Shown here: positions 1 through 7,551 of the stretch, piece after piece
Layout: each line of letters begins with the position of its first letter
Numbering within the stretch: position 1 is the stretch's first letter
Source: Acidisarcina polymorpha
GTDB taxonomy: Bacteria; Acidobacteriota; Terriglobia; Terriglobales; Acidobacteriaceae
Direction of reading: 5' to 3'
Length of the DNA stretch: 64,000 nucleotides
NCBI RefSeq assembly: GCF_003330725.1
Contig: NZ_CP030840.1
Span: 1,364,001-1,428,000 of the forward strand
The notes under the pieces: generated by a model
Database searches by the model: none
The model's input: the letters and a program-made list of their open reading frames with translations, nothing else
What the model was told of the DNA's origin: nothing
Made by a program: the position numbers and the translations under genes

Positions 1-333
1 ACCAAGCTGGTCGTAGTAATACATTTCAATCCCGGCTTGTGGTAGGAACGATTCCATAGCCTCCAGGTAGTCATGGGGAAAACCGGGCCCGCCATGCAGT
101 AGAAGCACCTTTAAAGAGCCGGAGCCAATTCGTTTGGTCCAGACTTTATATTTGCCTCCCGCCACTGGAATCATTCGAATGCCCGCAACGCGAATCCCGG
201 CTGGGTTCAAGGCATCTCCGATTGGAGAAGGCTCAATAGGGATCGATTCTTTTGCAGATTGCGATAGAAGCGATGTGGAGGCGGTGGTTGCAATGGCAGC
301 AGCGGAGCATTTCAGGAAGCTTCGGCGTTTCAC
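1..333 (-). CDS. Partial proline iminopeptidase-like alpha/beta hydrolase with Tat signal
   Basis: The N-terminal 111 codons of a gene that runs off the left edge. The protein opens with a twin-arginine-type signal (KRRSFLK followed by an Ala-rich stretch), so the enzyme is probably exported folded. Further in, LLLHGGPGFPHDYLE is the oxyanion-hole HGGPG block of the proline iminopeptidase branch of alpha/beta hydrolases, followed by YYYDQLG, the usual DQLG(C/S)G block. The Ser-Asp-His triad lies outside the window. The start is a GTG at 331-333, 3 nt after GAGG; it puts the Tat motif right at the N-terminus, and no ATG lies between it and the upstream stop. The family is well supported; the substrate (N-terminal proline or another small peptide/amide) is inference. 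Confidence 0.75.
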   Translation of the reverse strand, partial: MKRRSFLKCSAAAIATTASTSLLSQSAKESIPIEPSPIGDALNPAGIRVAGIRMIPVAGGKYKVWTKRIGSGSLKVLLLHGGPGFPHDYLEAMESFLPQAGIEMYYYDQLG

Positions 334-569
334 ATTCCTCAGGATAAGGGACTCGTCCAGTCCCCTGACTTGGCGATCGAAGAAATGACAAACGGATGAC
401 TTTTACCAAAGTTTGAGGCGTGAGCCGGCCCGGAGAGGGCTTCGATGAAGATCGAACAAGCCTTCCATCCGCGCGTAGCTTTACCACCGGCAAAAGCCCG
501 ATCGATTCAGGCGGAGTCGCGCATCGCTCCTGTGGGTTTCGCACTTTCCCAGACCCAATCGCCGTTTCT

Positions 570-1649
570 CTAGAGCGCTGGTGATGGCGCGCGTACAAGT
601 AACTCGGTGCGGTCGTGACTGCTGTCCCGGTGATCGCTCCGCCCCTTGCTTCTTTTCTGGACGTACATCGCTGCATCTGCCAACGCGAGCAGATCGCCGA
701 TTGAGGAAGGATCGCAAGGACCGCATCCGACGACACCGATGCTCATCGAAAGTTGATATTGCCTTTCCATCCCCCTGTTGCAGGCATCGAGCTTGGCTTG
801 CAGCCGCTCGACAATCGCCGCATGATTGACCTCCGATGTACTCATGGCTAGAACGGCAAATTCGTCGCCGCCGAGACGCGCGATCACGTCGGACTCGCGA
901 TATGTCTGTCTGAGAACGTTGGCTATGTCGATCAGCGCCTGATCTCCTGCCGAGTGACCGAGGGAATCGTTGATTGCCTTGAATCCGTCCATGTCGGCGA
1001 ACACCAGCAAAGCCTCCGTGTTGAGCCGCCGCGCTAGATTCAGCTGTTGCTGGGCGAGCGTCAGAAATCCGCGTCGATTGGACAATTCCGTCAACTCGTC
1101 GATCAGCGACAAATTGCGCAGTTCGTCTCTGGCCTGATTTCGCAGGGTGAGATCGGTCGCTACGGCGCACACTCCGGACGAACCATGGGTATACATCGGA
1201 CTGAGCGAGAGTTGCACCGGTTCGATGGAGCCATCCTGACAACAGAAGGTCGTATCCATGGAGCAACTCTCCCTCCTGGCCCGCTCAACAAGCAGAGCTA
1301 TTTGTTCTCTGTCCTGGGAGGCGATGAAGCCAAATAAGGAATTGCCCATCACCCTCTCCAGGGGAGCCTTCAACATGGCAGACAGGCGGCCATTGCAGTA
1401 AAGCACAATCCCCTCCTCCTTCAGGATTGCGGCACCTTCGTTCATTGCTTCCACCAGGATGCGATGTGCAGACTCGATGCCGTCCAGCGTAAGCACGTGC
1501 TCTTTATGCTCTCCGATCACAAACAACGCATCGACTTGGCCACAATGAATTGCTCGCAAGGTTTCTTCCAGTTCCAACAGGCGGGCGCGCAATGTCTTGT
1601 TCTCTTCGATGAGCGCTCGTCGTGTGCTGGCTTCCGATTGCGTCTTCAT
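570..1649 (-). CDS. PAS-GGDEF diguanylate cyclase
   Basis: A 359-aa protein likely to make cyclic di-GMP from two GTP. Order: a short N-terminal coiled coil (about 10-35), a PAS-like sensor domain (about 60-170), a linker helix, then a GGDEF domain (about 180-345). The active-site loop GGDEF is intact at 260-264, and an allosteric inhibitory RxxD (RESD, 251-254) lies exactly five residues before it, so product inhibition is expected. There are no membrane segments, so it is cytoplasmic. The ATG has a GGAGG/AAGGCGGAG-type ribosome-binding region. It lies 176 nt downstream of kaiB on the same strand, so co-transcription with kaiC-kaiB is plausible but unproven. PAS ligand unknown; no EAL domain follows. 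Confidence 0.9.
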   Translation of the reverse strand: MKTQSEASTRRALIEENKTLRARLLELEETLRAIHCGQVDALFVIGEHKEHVLTLDGIESAHRILVEAMNEGAAILKEEGIVLYCNGRLSAMLKAPLERVMGNSLFGFIASQDREQIALLVERARRESCSMDTTFCCQDGSIEPVQLSLSPMYTHGSSGVCAVATDLTLRNQARDELRNLSLIDELTELSNRRGFLTLAQQQLNLARRLNTEALLVFADMDGFKAINDSLGHSAGDQALIDIANVLRQTYRESDVIARLGGDEFAVLAMSTSEVNHAAIVERLQAKLDACNRGMERQYQLSMSIGVVGCGPCDPSSIGDLLALADAAMYVQKRSKGRSDHRDSSHDRTELLVRAPSPAL

Positions 1650-1825
1650 CTCCGCCTTTCCTCCCTACGTCTAGGGTGAGGTGCGTTGACTTCCCACGAC
1701 GACGAAAGCCGCACCATCGGGTTTTGACTTGGTGCCCGCTGGATTCTAGCCGGGTCCTAATCGAGACCCACTTCATCTCGCCCGAGGCGTCCGCCGGTCA
1801 ATCCCCTTGTCTTGAACGGCAAAAT

Positions 1826-2170
1826 TCACGTTGGATGGACCAGCAAATCGAGGGCAATCAGAATACGTTCAGCGTTCGAGAAGTCCCCCACAAGCCGCCG
1901 CAGCGGCTTGGGGTAATGCCTCACTAAGGTTGGAACAGCGATGATCTGTTCATCCCGCGCCAGCACCGGTCGCTGGTAAATGTCGACGACCTCCAGCCGG
2001 TATTTGCCAGCTAGATGGTCGTCGCAGAGTCTACGAGCGTCTATGATTGCCCGCGTAGACTGGGCCGTGCCTCCAGCCACATATAAGCGCAAGAGGTAGG
2101 GCCGGTTTTTTTCATCGAGGGCTTTCGGCAAGGGAGTTGACTCGGCAATAGGGTTCTTGCGCGCGGACAT
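1826..2170 (-). CDS. kaiB: KaiB-like protein
   Basis: A 114-aa KaiB homologue. The core (about 25-108) is the thioredoxin-like KaiB domain: YLLRLYVAGGTAQS as the first strand, a helix with DARRLCDDHL, then YRLEVVDIYQRP, and the proline-containing IAVPTLVR turn that precedes the fold-switching half in cyanobacterial KaiB. In cyanobacteria KaiB binds the CI ring of KaiC; outside them KaiB-KaiC pairs are linked to stress or signalling and often lack KaiA. The gene starts 3 nt after the kaiC stop, so translational coupling is likely. A charged N-terminal extension of about 20 residues is unremarkable. A role in rhythm versus redox/stress signalling cannot be told from sequence. Confidence 0.9.
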   Translation of the reverse strand: MSARKNPIAESTPLPKALDEKNRPYLLRLYVAGGTAQSTRAIIDARRLCDDHLAGKYRLEVVDIYQRPVLARDEQIIAVPTLVRHYPKPLRRLVGDFSNAERILIALDLLVHPT

Positions 2171-2173
2171 GGG

Positions 2174-3934
2174 CTACGCTCCTTTGTTTTGCTTCGTCTT
2201 CGGATTGGGTTCGTCATCCGCCGAGGCATCGGCCCGACGCGCTTGTGCCATTTCCAAGCGGTTGGCGAGAAGCATCTTGTTCTTAGCTCCATTCTGAGCG
2301 CCCAGCTGGGCTCGTCCGCGCACCGCGATCTTCAGTTCCAACGCCAACGACTTCGACTTCGCCTGCAACGACTGAATGGACCTATCCATCTCATGCCTGC
2401 GACGCGCGAACTCTTCCTCGTCCAACAGCAGGTCCGCCGCCTCCCGGGCTTCCTGTGCCAGCCGGGCAGCGCCAGTGAGCACTCCTCCAGGTCCCACATA
2501 CACGTCCACCAACTCGATGCCGTGATCGCTCAACTGAAATTCGCGGACTTGATTGGAGTGGGCCATGCCGCGTGATTTGAGGACGTAAAGCACGCGGTTG
2601 CGTTCCCCGCCAGATTCCACGTTCCTCACCAGGATCCAAGTGTCCATCAGTGACGAAATACCGGCGTCGGTGGTCTCTTCATCTTTGCCGCCACGGGTAA
2701 GACTGGTGAACAGGGTGGTAATCTGCTTGGCTTTAAAAAAATCGATCAGCCTGGTCAACAGCGAGCTTGCCTCGTCTGCAGTTCCGCCGGACTCGAGGTT
2801 GGTGACCGGATCGATGACCACTACGCTTGGTTTGAACTCTCCGGCGATACGGTGCATCGTCACAAGATGGGTCTCCAACCCACAGAGCGTCGGCCGAGCG
2901 GCGTGGAAGAGCAGAAGCCCGCACCGGATCCAGGGTTCAAGGTCCAGACCTAGCGAGCGCATGTTGCGGATGTATTGGCTAGGCGATTCTTCGAAAAGAA
3001 AGATGAGGCAACGTTGACCGGCTGCGCACACTGAATTCGCCAAATGCGCCGCAATACTCGTCTTGCCGGTGCCGGAGCCGCCCGAGATCAAGATGCTGCT
3101 GCCCCGGTGGTACCCCCTGCCGCCCAACATTGCGTCCAGCCTCTGGATGCCGCTGAGGACTCGACCCGCCGGCGTCAGATGATTCAGCCCTACCGAAGTA
3201 ATCGGGAGTACGGAAATTCCGTGGTCACCGACGATGAATGGATACTCGTCCATGCCGTGGCGAGAGCCGCGATATTTGACGATCCGTAAACGGCGCGTCG
3301 CGAACTGGTTATTGACCCGATTGTCCAGCAGAATGACGCAGTCGGAGACATACTCTTCAAGCCCATGTCGGGTTAGGGTGCCCTCCCCCCGCTCCGCAGT
3401 AATGACCGAAGTGACTCCCTTCGCATGTAGCCAACAGAACAGACGGCGCAACTCGGAGCGAAGCAGAGCGGCATCGCTTAGGCTAGCGAAGAGCACTTCC
3501 AGCGAGTCCATCGCCACCCGCTTTGCGCCGATAGAATCGATCGCATACTCAAGCCTAACGAACAAGCCTTCCAGACTGTATGCTCCCGTTTCCAGCATCT
3601 CGCTTCGCTCGAAGTGGACATAGTCGAGCACCATCTTCTTCGCCGTGACCAGTTGCGCGAGCGGAAAGCCAAGCGACGCCAGGTTCTGGGTGAGATCTTC
3701 ACGAGTCTCTTCAAAGGCGATCAAAACACCAGGCTCATCAAACTCCATAGCGCCACGAACCAGGAACTCGGCAGCCAGGAGCGTCTTGCCGGACCCCGCT
3801 GCCCCGCACACCAGAGTGGACCGCTGCCGCGGAAGGCCGCCCTCGAGGATCTCATCCAAGCCGTGAATGCCAGTCGGCGCTTTGGGGAGAATGAGCCGGG
3901 CATAAGTCGGACGTGCGGGAGGTCGCTTTCTCAT
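2174..3934 (-). CDS. kaiC: KaiC-like double-domain ATPase
   Basis: A 586-aa protein with two RecA-like KaiC domains. CI has Walker A GAAGSGKT (about 44-51), catalytic FEE (75-76) and Walker B MDS. CII has GGSGTGKT (about 285-292), FEE (315-316) and VIDP. Both domains look ATPase-competent. The cyanobacterial phosphosites Ser431-Thr432 align with Ser-Ser (about 427-428, in GISSLMDT). After CII comes a tail of about 70-85 residues, charged and heptad-like (from RLAQEAREAADLL on), longer than the tail of the roughly 519-aa cyanobacterial protein. Two in-frame ATGs exist: 3940 directly abuts the GAAGG sequence, while 3934 sits 6 nt after it, so 3934 is chosen. It heads the kaiC-kaiB unit; no kaiA is nearby. 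Confidence 0.92.
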   Translation of the reverse strand: MRKRPPARPTYARLILPKAPTGIHGLDEILEGGLPRQRSTLVCGAAGSGKTLLAAEFLVRGAMEFDEPGVLIAFEETREDLTQNLASLGFPLAQLVTAKKMVLDYVHFERSEMLETGAYSLEGLFVRLEYAIDSIGAKRVAMDSLEVLFASLSDAALLRSELRRLFCWLHAKGVTSVITAERGEGTLTRHGLEEYVSDCVILLDNRVNNQFATRRLRIVKYRGSRHGMDEYPFIVGDHGISVLPITSVGLNHLTPAGRVLSGIQRLDAMLGGRGYHRGSSILISGGSGTGKTSIAAHLANSVCAAGQRCLIFLFEESPSQYIRNMRSLGLDLEPWIRCGLLLFHAARPTLCGLETHLVTMHRIAGEFKPSVVVIDPVTNLESGGTADEASSLLTRLIDFFKAKQITTLFTSLTRGGKDEETTDAGISSLMDTWILVRNVESGGERNRVLYVLKSRGMAHSNQVREFQLSDHGIELVDVYVGPGGVLTGAARLAQEAREAADLLLDEEEFARRRHEMDRSIQSLQAKSKSLALELKIAVRGRAQLGAQNGAKNKMLLANRLEMAQARRADASADDEPNPKTKQNKGA

Positions 3935-3940
3935 GATCAT

Positions 3941-4262
3941 CCTTCGGCAAACGTACTTCGGGTCACCAATGCTTGTCGTACCGTGCTATTTCTGATTGAG
4001 AAGATCGACACGATCCTCGCCTTCAGTACTTCAGCCAGACTGGTGGCAAGGGAAATGCCAAAACATAGTCACAAGTCTTTGGAAATTCTTAGAAGAGAGT
4101 GCCAGCAGGCTCGAATCGACGCCTACTACCGCTAAGACTCGCAAGCGCGCCCTTCACGGTGGCTTTACATGTAGCAGTTTGCTGGCTTTGCATTTTGCGG
4201 ATTCGAAATGCTCCCGTATACTGAATGATGTTGTAAAGACAGAATTTCCTTGTAGGACAACC
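3941..4262. other. Intergenic region between kaiC and rpmI
   Basis: Divergent spacer of about 320 nt. Its right end carries the rpmI promoter described separately. No ORF of recognisable family, tRNA or strong hairpin was seen in the remainder; it must also contain the kaiC promoter, for which no convincing -35/-10 pair was found. Confidence 0.5.
4195..4222 (+). promoter_or_regulatory. Sigma-70-type promoter for rpmI-rplT
   Basis: TTGCGG at 4195-4200 and TATACT at 4217-4222, separated by 16 nt, 40 nt upstream of the rpmI ATG. Both hexamers are close to consensus (4/6 and 5/6). Because infC, which usually heads this operon, is not adjacent, a dedicated promoter here makes sense. Confidence 0.6.
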
Positions 4263-4460
4263 ATGCCTAAATTGAAGACCCATAAAGGCGCAGCCAAGCG
4301 CTTCAAGAAGACTGGAACCGGCAAGATCAAGCGCGGCCAGTCAAAGATGCGCCACATCCTGACGTCAAAGGAGACCAAGACCAAGCGCAAACTTGCTCAT
4401 TCTGCGCTGGTTTCGGACGCCGACTACGCCAAGGTATCGCGCATGATTCCCTATGCCTGA
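4263..4460 (+). CDS. rpmI: 50S ribosomal protein L35
   Basis: A 65-aa basic protein with the L35 signature: [15 protein letters not shown] at the N-terminus, [10 protein letters not shown] in the middle and RKLAHS before the C-terminal helix. It is a component of the large ribosomal subunit. The ATG at 4263 gives the normal family length; the longer open frame upstream is spurious. It is followed 171 nt later by rplT. The usual upstream partner infC (IF-3) is missing; the neighbour on that side is the divergent kaiC. Confidence 0.97.
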   Translation: MPKLKTHKGAAKRFKKTGTGKIKRGQSKMRHILTSKETKTKRKLAHSALVSDADYAKVSRMIPYA

Positions 4461-4506
4461 TCGGTCGTCTTCGACTTGGGCCGCATTAACGTCACATGAC
4501 GGCCCC

Positions 4507-4528
4507 CGACACCTCATCGCAGGTGTCG
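4507..4528 (+). promoter_or_regulatory. Hairpin between rpmI and rplT (possible L20 leader element)
   Basis: A perfect 8-bp inverted repeat (CGACACCT at 4507-4514, AGGTGTCG at 4521-4528) with a 6-nt loop lies in the unusually long rpmI-rplT spacer. No U-rich run follows, so it is unlikely to be a terminator. In other bacteria L20 represses its own operon by binding structured RNA near this position; a similar role is inference only. Confidence 0.4.
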
Positions 4529-4631
4529 AGAGATCAGTAACAAGCGAGTGAAGAGGTTCTCAAGTGCCGCCCTGAGGGGTGTCGCCTCCTGCCTCCAGCC
4601 GCATAACGAATGACTTAAAGGAGATCAACCC

Positions 4632-5012
4632 ATGCCCCGCGTCAAACGTGGAACCAAGCGCAATGATCGCCGCAAAAAGATACTGAAGCGCGCGAGCGGT
4701 TACTTTCTTACAAAATCGAAGCTCTACCAGGCTGCCCAAGAAGCAGTTGAGCGCGGACTCAAGTTCGCTTACATAGGACGCAAGCAGAAGAAGAGGCAAT
4801 TCCGCTCGCTGTGGATTGCCCGAATCAACGCTGCCGCGAAGCTGAACGGCACCACCTATTCACTGCTCATTCACGGTCTCAAGGTCGCTGGAGTGGAACT
4901 CGACCGCAAGGTGCTGGCTGAGATCGCCGTCGCCGATCCGGCCGGCTTCACTGCCTTGGCCAACCAAGCCAAGGCAGCACTCGCCAAGGCGCCCGCTACC
5001 GAAGCCGCCTAG
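4632..5012 (+). CDS. rplT: 50S ribosomal protein L20
   Basis: A 126-aa L20 protein: [16 protein letters not shown] is the extended basic tail that threads into 23S rRNA, followed by ASGYF, the [17 protein letters not shown] block and the globular C-terminal half ([14 protein letters not shown]). L20 is an early assembly protein of the 50S subunit and in several phyla also a translational repressor of its operon. AAAGGAG about 10 nt upstream supports the ATG. A short Ala/Lys-rich C-terminal tail extends past the conserved core. Confidence 0.97.
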   Translation: MPRVKRGTKRNDRRKKILKRASGYFLTKSKLYQAAQEAVERGLKFAYIGRKQKKRQFRSLWIARINAAAKLNGTTYSLLIHGLKVAGVELDRKVLAEIAVADPAGFTALANQAKAALAKAPATEAA

Positions 5013-5035
5013 GCCGGTCGGCAACCAGTGGTATA

Positions 5036-5058
5036 GGGCACTGCACCGAGCAGTGCCC
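5036..5058. terminator. Hairpin between convergent rplT and glcG-like genes
   Basis: Perfect 9-bp stem (GGGCACTGC/GCAGTGCCC, 5036-5044 and 5050-5058) with loop ACCGA, 23 nt after the rplT stop and in the spacer to the convergent gene ending at 5115. There is no clear U-tract on either strand, so it may be a weak bidirectional terminator or an mRNA 3'-end stabiliser. Confidence 0.5.
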
Positions 5059-5114
5059 GCCAATCTCCACCGAATTAGGCATCACCAGCAGTCCGGCGCC
5101 AAATCGCGTCCAAT

Positions 5115-5519
5115 CTAGAACGCAGCGGCCCCCGCCTCCGCCACGGCATGGTCCTGGTCCCCGGAACCCCCGCTCACGCCGACCGCGCCGACGACTTTGC
5201 CGTCCGACTTGAGCGGAATTCCTCCAGCGAAGATCATGATTTTGCCGTCGTTCGAAGCATGAATGCCAAAAAACTGATTGCCCGACTGCGAGTGGCCGGC
5301 CAGGTCTTTGGTGCTGATATCAAAGGCCCGAGAGGTGTAGGCTTTCTTGATCGAGATATCGACAGATCCTAACCACGCGCCATCCATGCGGACGTGGGAG
5401 ACCAGATTCCCACCTTCATCGGCCACGGCAATGTTCATGGGCTGACCGATTTCAGCTGCCTTCTTTTCGGCCGCGGCGATGACTCGGCGTGCGTCTTCTA
5501 GTTTCACTTTATTGGACAT
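5115..5519 (-). CDS. GlcG/HbpS-family (DUF336) protein
   Basis: A 134-aa single-domain protein of the GlcG/HbpS family: an early ARRVIAAAEKKA helix, MNIAVADEGGNLVSHVRMDG, then KKAYTSRAF, GGIPL and the C-terminal VVGAVGVSGGSGDQD block. Members include the uncharacterised glycolate-operon protein GlcG, cobalamin adenosyltransferase-like PduO C-domains and the haem-binding, redox-responsive HbpS. No signal peptide is visible, so it is cytoplasmic here. It stands alone, convergent with rplT. Haem or cobalamin binding would be a guess. Confidence 0.85.
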   Translation of the reverse strand: MSNKVKLEDARRVIAAAEKKAAEIGQPMNIAVADEGGNLVSHVRMDGAWLGSVDISIKKAYTSRAFDISTKDLAGHSQSGNQFFGIHASNDGKIMIFAGGIPLKSDGKVVGAVGVSGGSGDQDHAVAEAGAAAF

Positions 5520-5636
5520 AGTAACCCTCAGTTCTTGATTTTCGAGATTAGATGCTCACTACATAAATCCGCGCGACCATCATGAGGTTACAACAAGAAG
5601 AGGGTGAAGATGGCTAAAGGATCAAAGCTGCACAAC

Positions 5637-5936
5637 CTAGTGCGCAGCGACGCTTCGTGCGGGGCCGCGCTTCGACTGGAAACAGTGGCGGCAGAGAACA
5701 GGGCGCCCTTGTGTGGGAAGAAAAGGGACGGTGGTGTCGGCACCGCATTGGGAACAAGTGGTACGGGTTTCCGGGCGCACACCGGAGGCTCCCGACGCCC
5801 GCTTGGCCTTGCACGGCTTACACCTTTTAGGATCATTTCTGAATTGCTGCTGGTGAAAGAACAACTGTTCTCCCGCAGTGAAGACAAAGTCACTTCCACA
5901 ATCAACACACTTCAGAACCCTATCGGCAAGCTCCAT
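5637..5936 (-). CDS. Zinc-ribbon protein with two Cys4 motifs
   Basis: A 99-aa protein with two zinc-knuckle modules. The first (about 10-45) is the probable zinc-ribbon type seen next to GEQ: CVDCGSDFVFTAGEQ, then PKRCKPCKAKR. The second (about 60-88) is CSQCGADTTVPFLP followed by GRPVLCRHCF. Eight cysteines in four CxxC pairs would bind two zinc ions. The ATG at 5936 has a strong GGGGAGGGG sequence 5-7 nt upstream. The family is widespread and uncharacterised; a nucleic-acid-binding or small regulatory role is inferred from the zinc ribbons. It is cytoplasmic and has no obvious operon partner. Confidence 0.85.
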   Translation of the reverse strand: MELADRVLKCVDCGSDFVFTAGEQLFFHQQQFRNDPKRCKPCKAKRASGASGVRPETRTTCSQCGADTTVPFLPTQGRPVLCRHCFQSKRGPARSVAAH

Positions 5937-6429
5937 TTCATCCCCTCCCCGCGTTCGCCCCTTGCAGAGGACAAACGTTCCGGCCGCGCTGATCCGCGCA
6001 CGAACCGATTCGCTGCTAGATGCATCAAGGAACTGGACTCCCCTCTACTCCGCAAGCGCCGAGGGATCTAAGAGCCGTCTCCATGAGGAAAACAGCCCTG
6101 CGATATTGCACGGCGTCAGTGCGCGTATCAAGGAAATCCGGTTTGAAGCACTACCCAGTAGAGTGGTTCGGCGACTAAGGGATAGCAGCAGAGCCCTCGA
6201 AACGAGGAATCGACTGCTTATCGCTGACTCTATTGTGAAGTGCTTTCGGGGCCCAGCCGCCATTGGAGAGCGGCTACTTCAAGCGGTTGGAAAGGAAACC
6301 GTAAGGGCTACAGGAAACTACCAGCAGAGATCGCAGGGTAAGAACATCAGTGTTACTTGGCACGGCGGGGAAGATATGTCGGACGATCTAACCCGCCGTA
6401 CTTACTCAAACTTCGTTCATGTTTCAGTA
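5937..6429. other. 493-nt region without a supported gene
   Basis: Between the zinc-ribbon gene and rpsU, both on the minus strand. Open frames exist on both strands, but none shows a recognisable domain or ribosome-binding site; the longest plus-strand frame runs on antisense through rpsU. No tRNA cloverleaf or terminator was recognised. Confidence 0.4.
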
Positions 6430-6627
6430 TTAGTCGGCTTCTTTGCGCGCCTTCTTGCGATTCCGTTTTCGCGCCAATGCTTCCTTGACGCGACGCTTTT
6501 CCCCGGGTTTCAGATAGAAGGAGTGACGCTTGACTTCCTTGATGATGTCTTCCTGCTGAACCTTCCGCTTAAACCGGCGTAGCGCGTTTTCAAGGGGTTC
6601 ACCCTCTTGAACTCGAACCTCTGCCAA
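6430..6627 (-). CDS. rpsU: 30S ribosomal protein S21
   Basis: A 65-aa S21 protein: MAEVRVQEGEPLENALRRFK, then EDIIKEVKRHSFYLKPGEKR and a long Arg/Lys tail (ARKRNRKKARKE). S21 helps initiation at the anti-Shine-Dalgarno end of 16S rRNA. The start is a TTG at 6625-6627: a full GGAGGT lies 8 nt upstream and the resulting N-terminus matches the family. The longer ATG-started frame would add nonfamily residues translated from the Shine-Dalgarno itself. It is a single gene, divergent from the carbonic anhydrase. Confidence 0.93.
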   Translation of the reverse strand: MAEVRVQEGEPLENALRRFKRKVQQEDIIKEVKRHSFYLKPGEKRRVKEALARKRNRKKARKEAD

Positions 6628-6836
6628 AAGAAATACACCTCCAAACATCCCCACGTGGGCTCTTTTATGATACTTCAATTCAGCGGATTTTTCTGCGATC
6701 CCGGGCATGAATTCAGCCTAAGTCGCGAGCAAACCAGCTGAGCGTGTGGAGAGATCTCGGACTTTGCTGCAGAGTTGGTGCAATGAGGTTCGCGATAGAC
6801 TGCGAATTGACCACTTTTTACCTTAAGGCAGGTTTC

Positions 6837-7361
6837 ATGATTCGGTCTTATCAAGGACATTCTCCCATCATCCCAGCGAGCTGCTACATCGATCTGTCGG
6901 CGCAGGTAATCGGCGACGTCCGCTTGGGCGAAAATTCCAGCATCTGGATGAATGCGGTGGTCCGAGGCGATGTTCATTCCATTCGAATCGGGGCAAACTC
7001 CAACGTGCAGGATTGTTCTGTTCTCCATGGGATGCGTTACAAATATCCAGTCGTTATTGGCGATTGGGTCACAATTGGCCATAACGCGACCGTGCACGGA
7101 TGCGTGATCGAAGACGCCTGTCTTATCGGGATGGGCGCGGTGGTACTCAATGACGCAAGGATCGGAGAAGGATCCATCATCGCCGCCGGGGCGGTGGTTC
7201 CGGAGCATACTGTGATCGAGCCGAACAGCCTATGGGCCGGAGTGCCAGCAAAGCAGCGTCGCAAGCTGGAAGGAAGCGATCGGGAGATGATTCTTCAATA
7301 CGCGCGGAACTACGTTGATTATGTGGCGATCTATCTGCAGGAGCAGGAGATTGGAAGTTGA
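6837..7361 (+). CDS. Gamma-class carbonic anhydrase / YrdA-type hexapeptide protein
   Basis: A 174-aa left-handed beta-helix protein built of hexapeptide repeats (for example VIGDVRLGENSSIW). The three zinc-ligand histidines of gamma carbonic anhydrases are present at about 64 (VLHG), 82 and 87 (IGHNATVHG), spaced as in the archaeal Cam enzyme. The family hydrates CO2 in some members; many bacterial YrdA/PaaY-like proteins have weak or unknown activity, and the acidic proton-shuttle loop of Cam is not evident. The ATG at 6837 gives the family-typical N-terminus; its ribosome-binding site is weak. Cytoplasmic trimer expected. It lies 190 nt ahead of hisS. Confidence 0.88.
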   Translation: MIRSYQGHSPIIPASCYIDLSAQVIGDVRLGENSSIWMNAVVRGDVHSIRIGANSNVQDCSVLHGMRYKYPVVIGDWVTIGHNATVHGCVIEDACLIGMGAVVLNDARIGEGSIIAAGAVVPEHTVIEPNSLWAGVPAKQRRKLEGSDREMILQYARNYVDYVAIYLQEQEIGS

Positions 7362-7551
7362 ACATATGGCGGTATCTGAGCCCGGTCCTCGCGCAAGCGC
7401 ATCAGAGCATTCAACTTCTTGCCCTCTCGAACGAACTGCTTCTTCATTGCCCTTGCTGCTACTCCGTTGGGGACGACCTATCACTTCGCATCAGCTAGCT
7501 TCCATCTTCGGTAGACTTATATAACACGAGGAAAAGAGAAGCTACCCAAGC

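Noticed and set aside
481-1266. Minus-strand 261-codon frame inside the diguanylate cyclase gene
   Set aside because: A shadow of the PAS-GGDEF gene in another frame, rich in Arg/Ser/Gly as expected for shifted high-GC coding sequence.
5878-6582. Plus-strand open frame of 234 codons
   Set aside because: It runs antisense through rpsU, has no ribosome-binding site and shows no recognisable domain.
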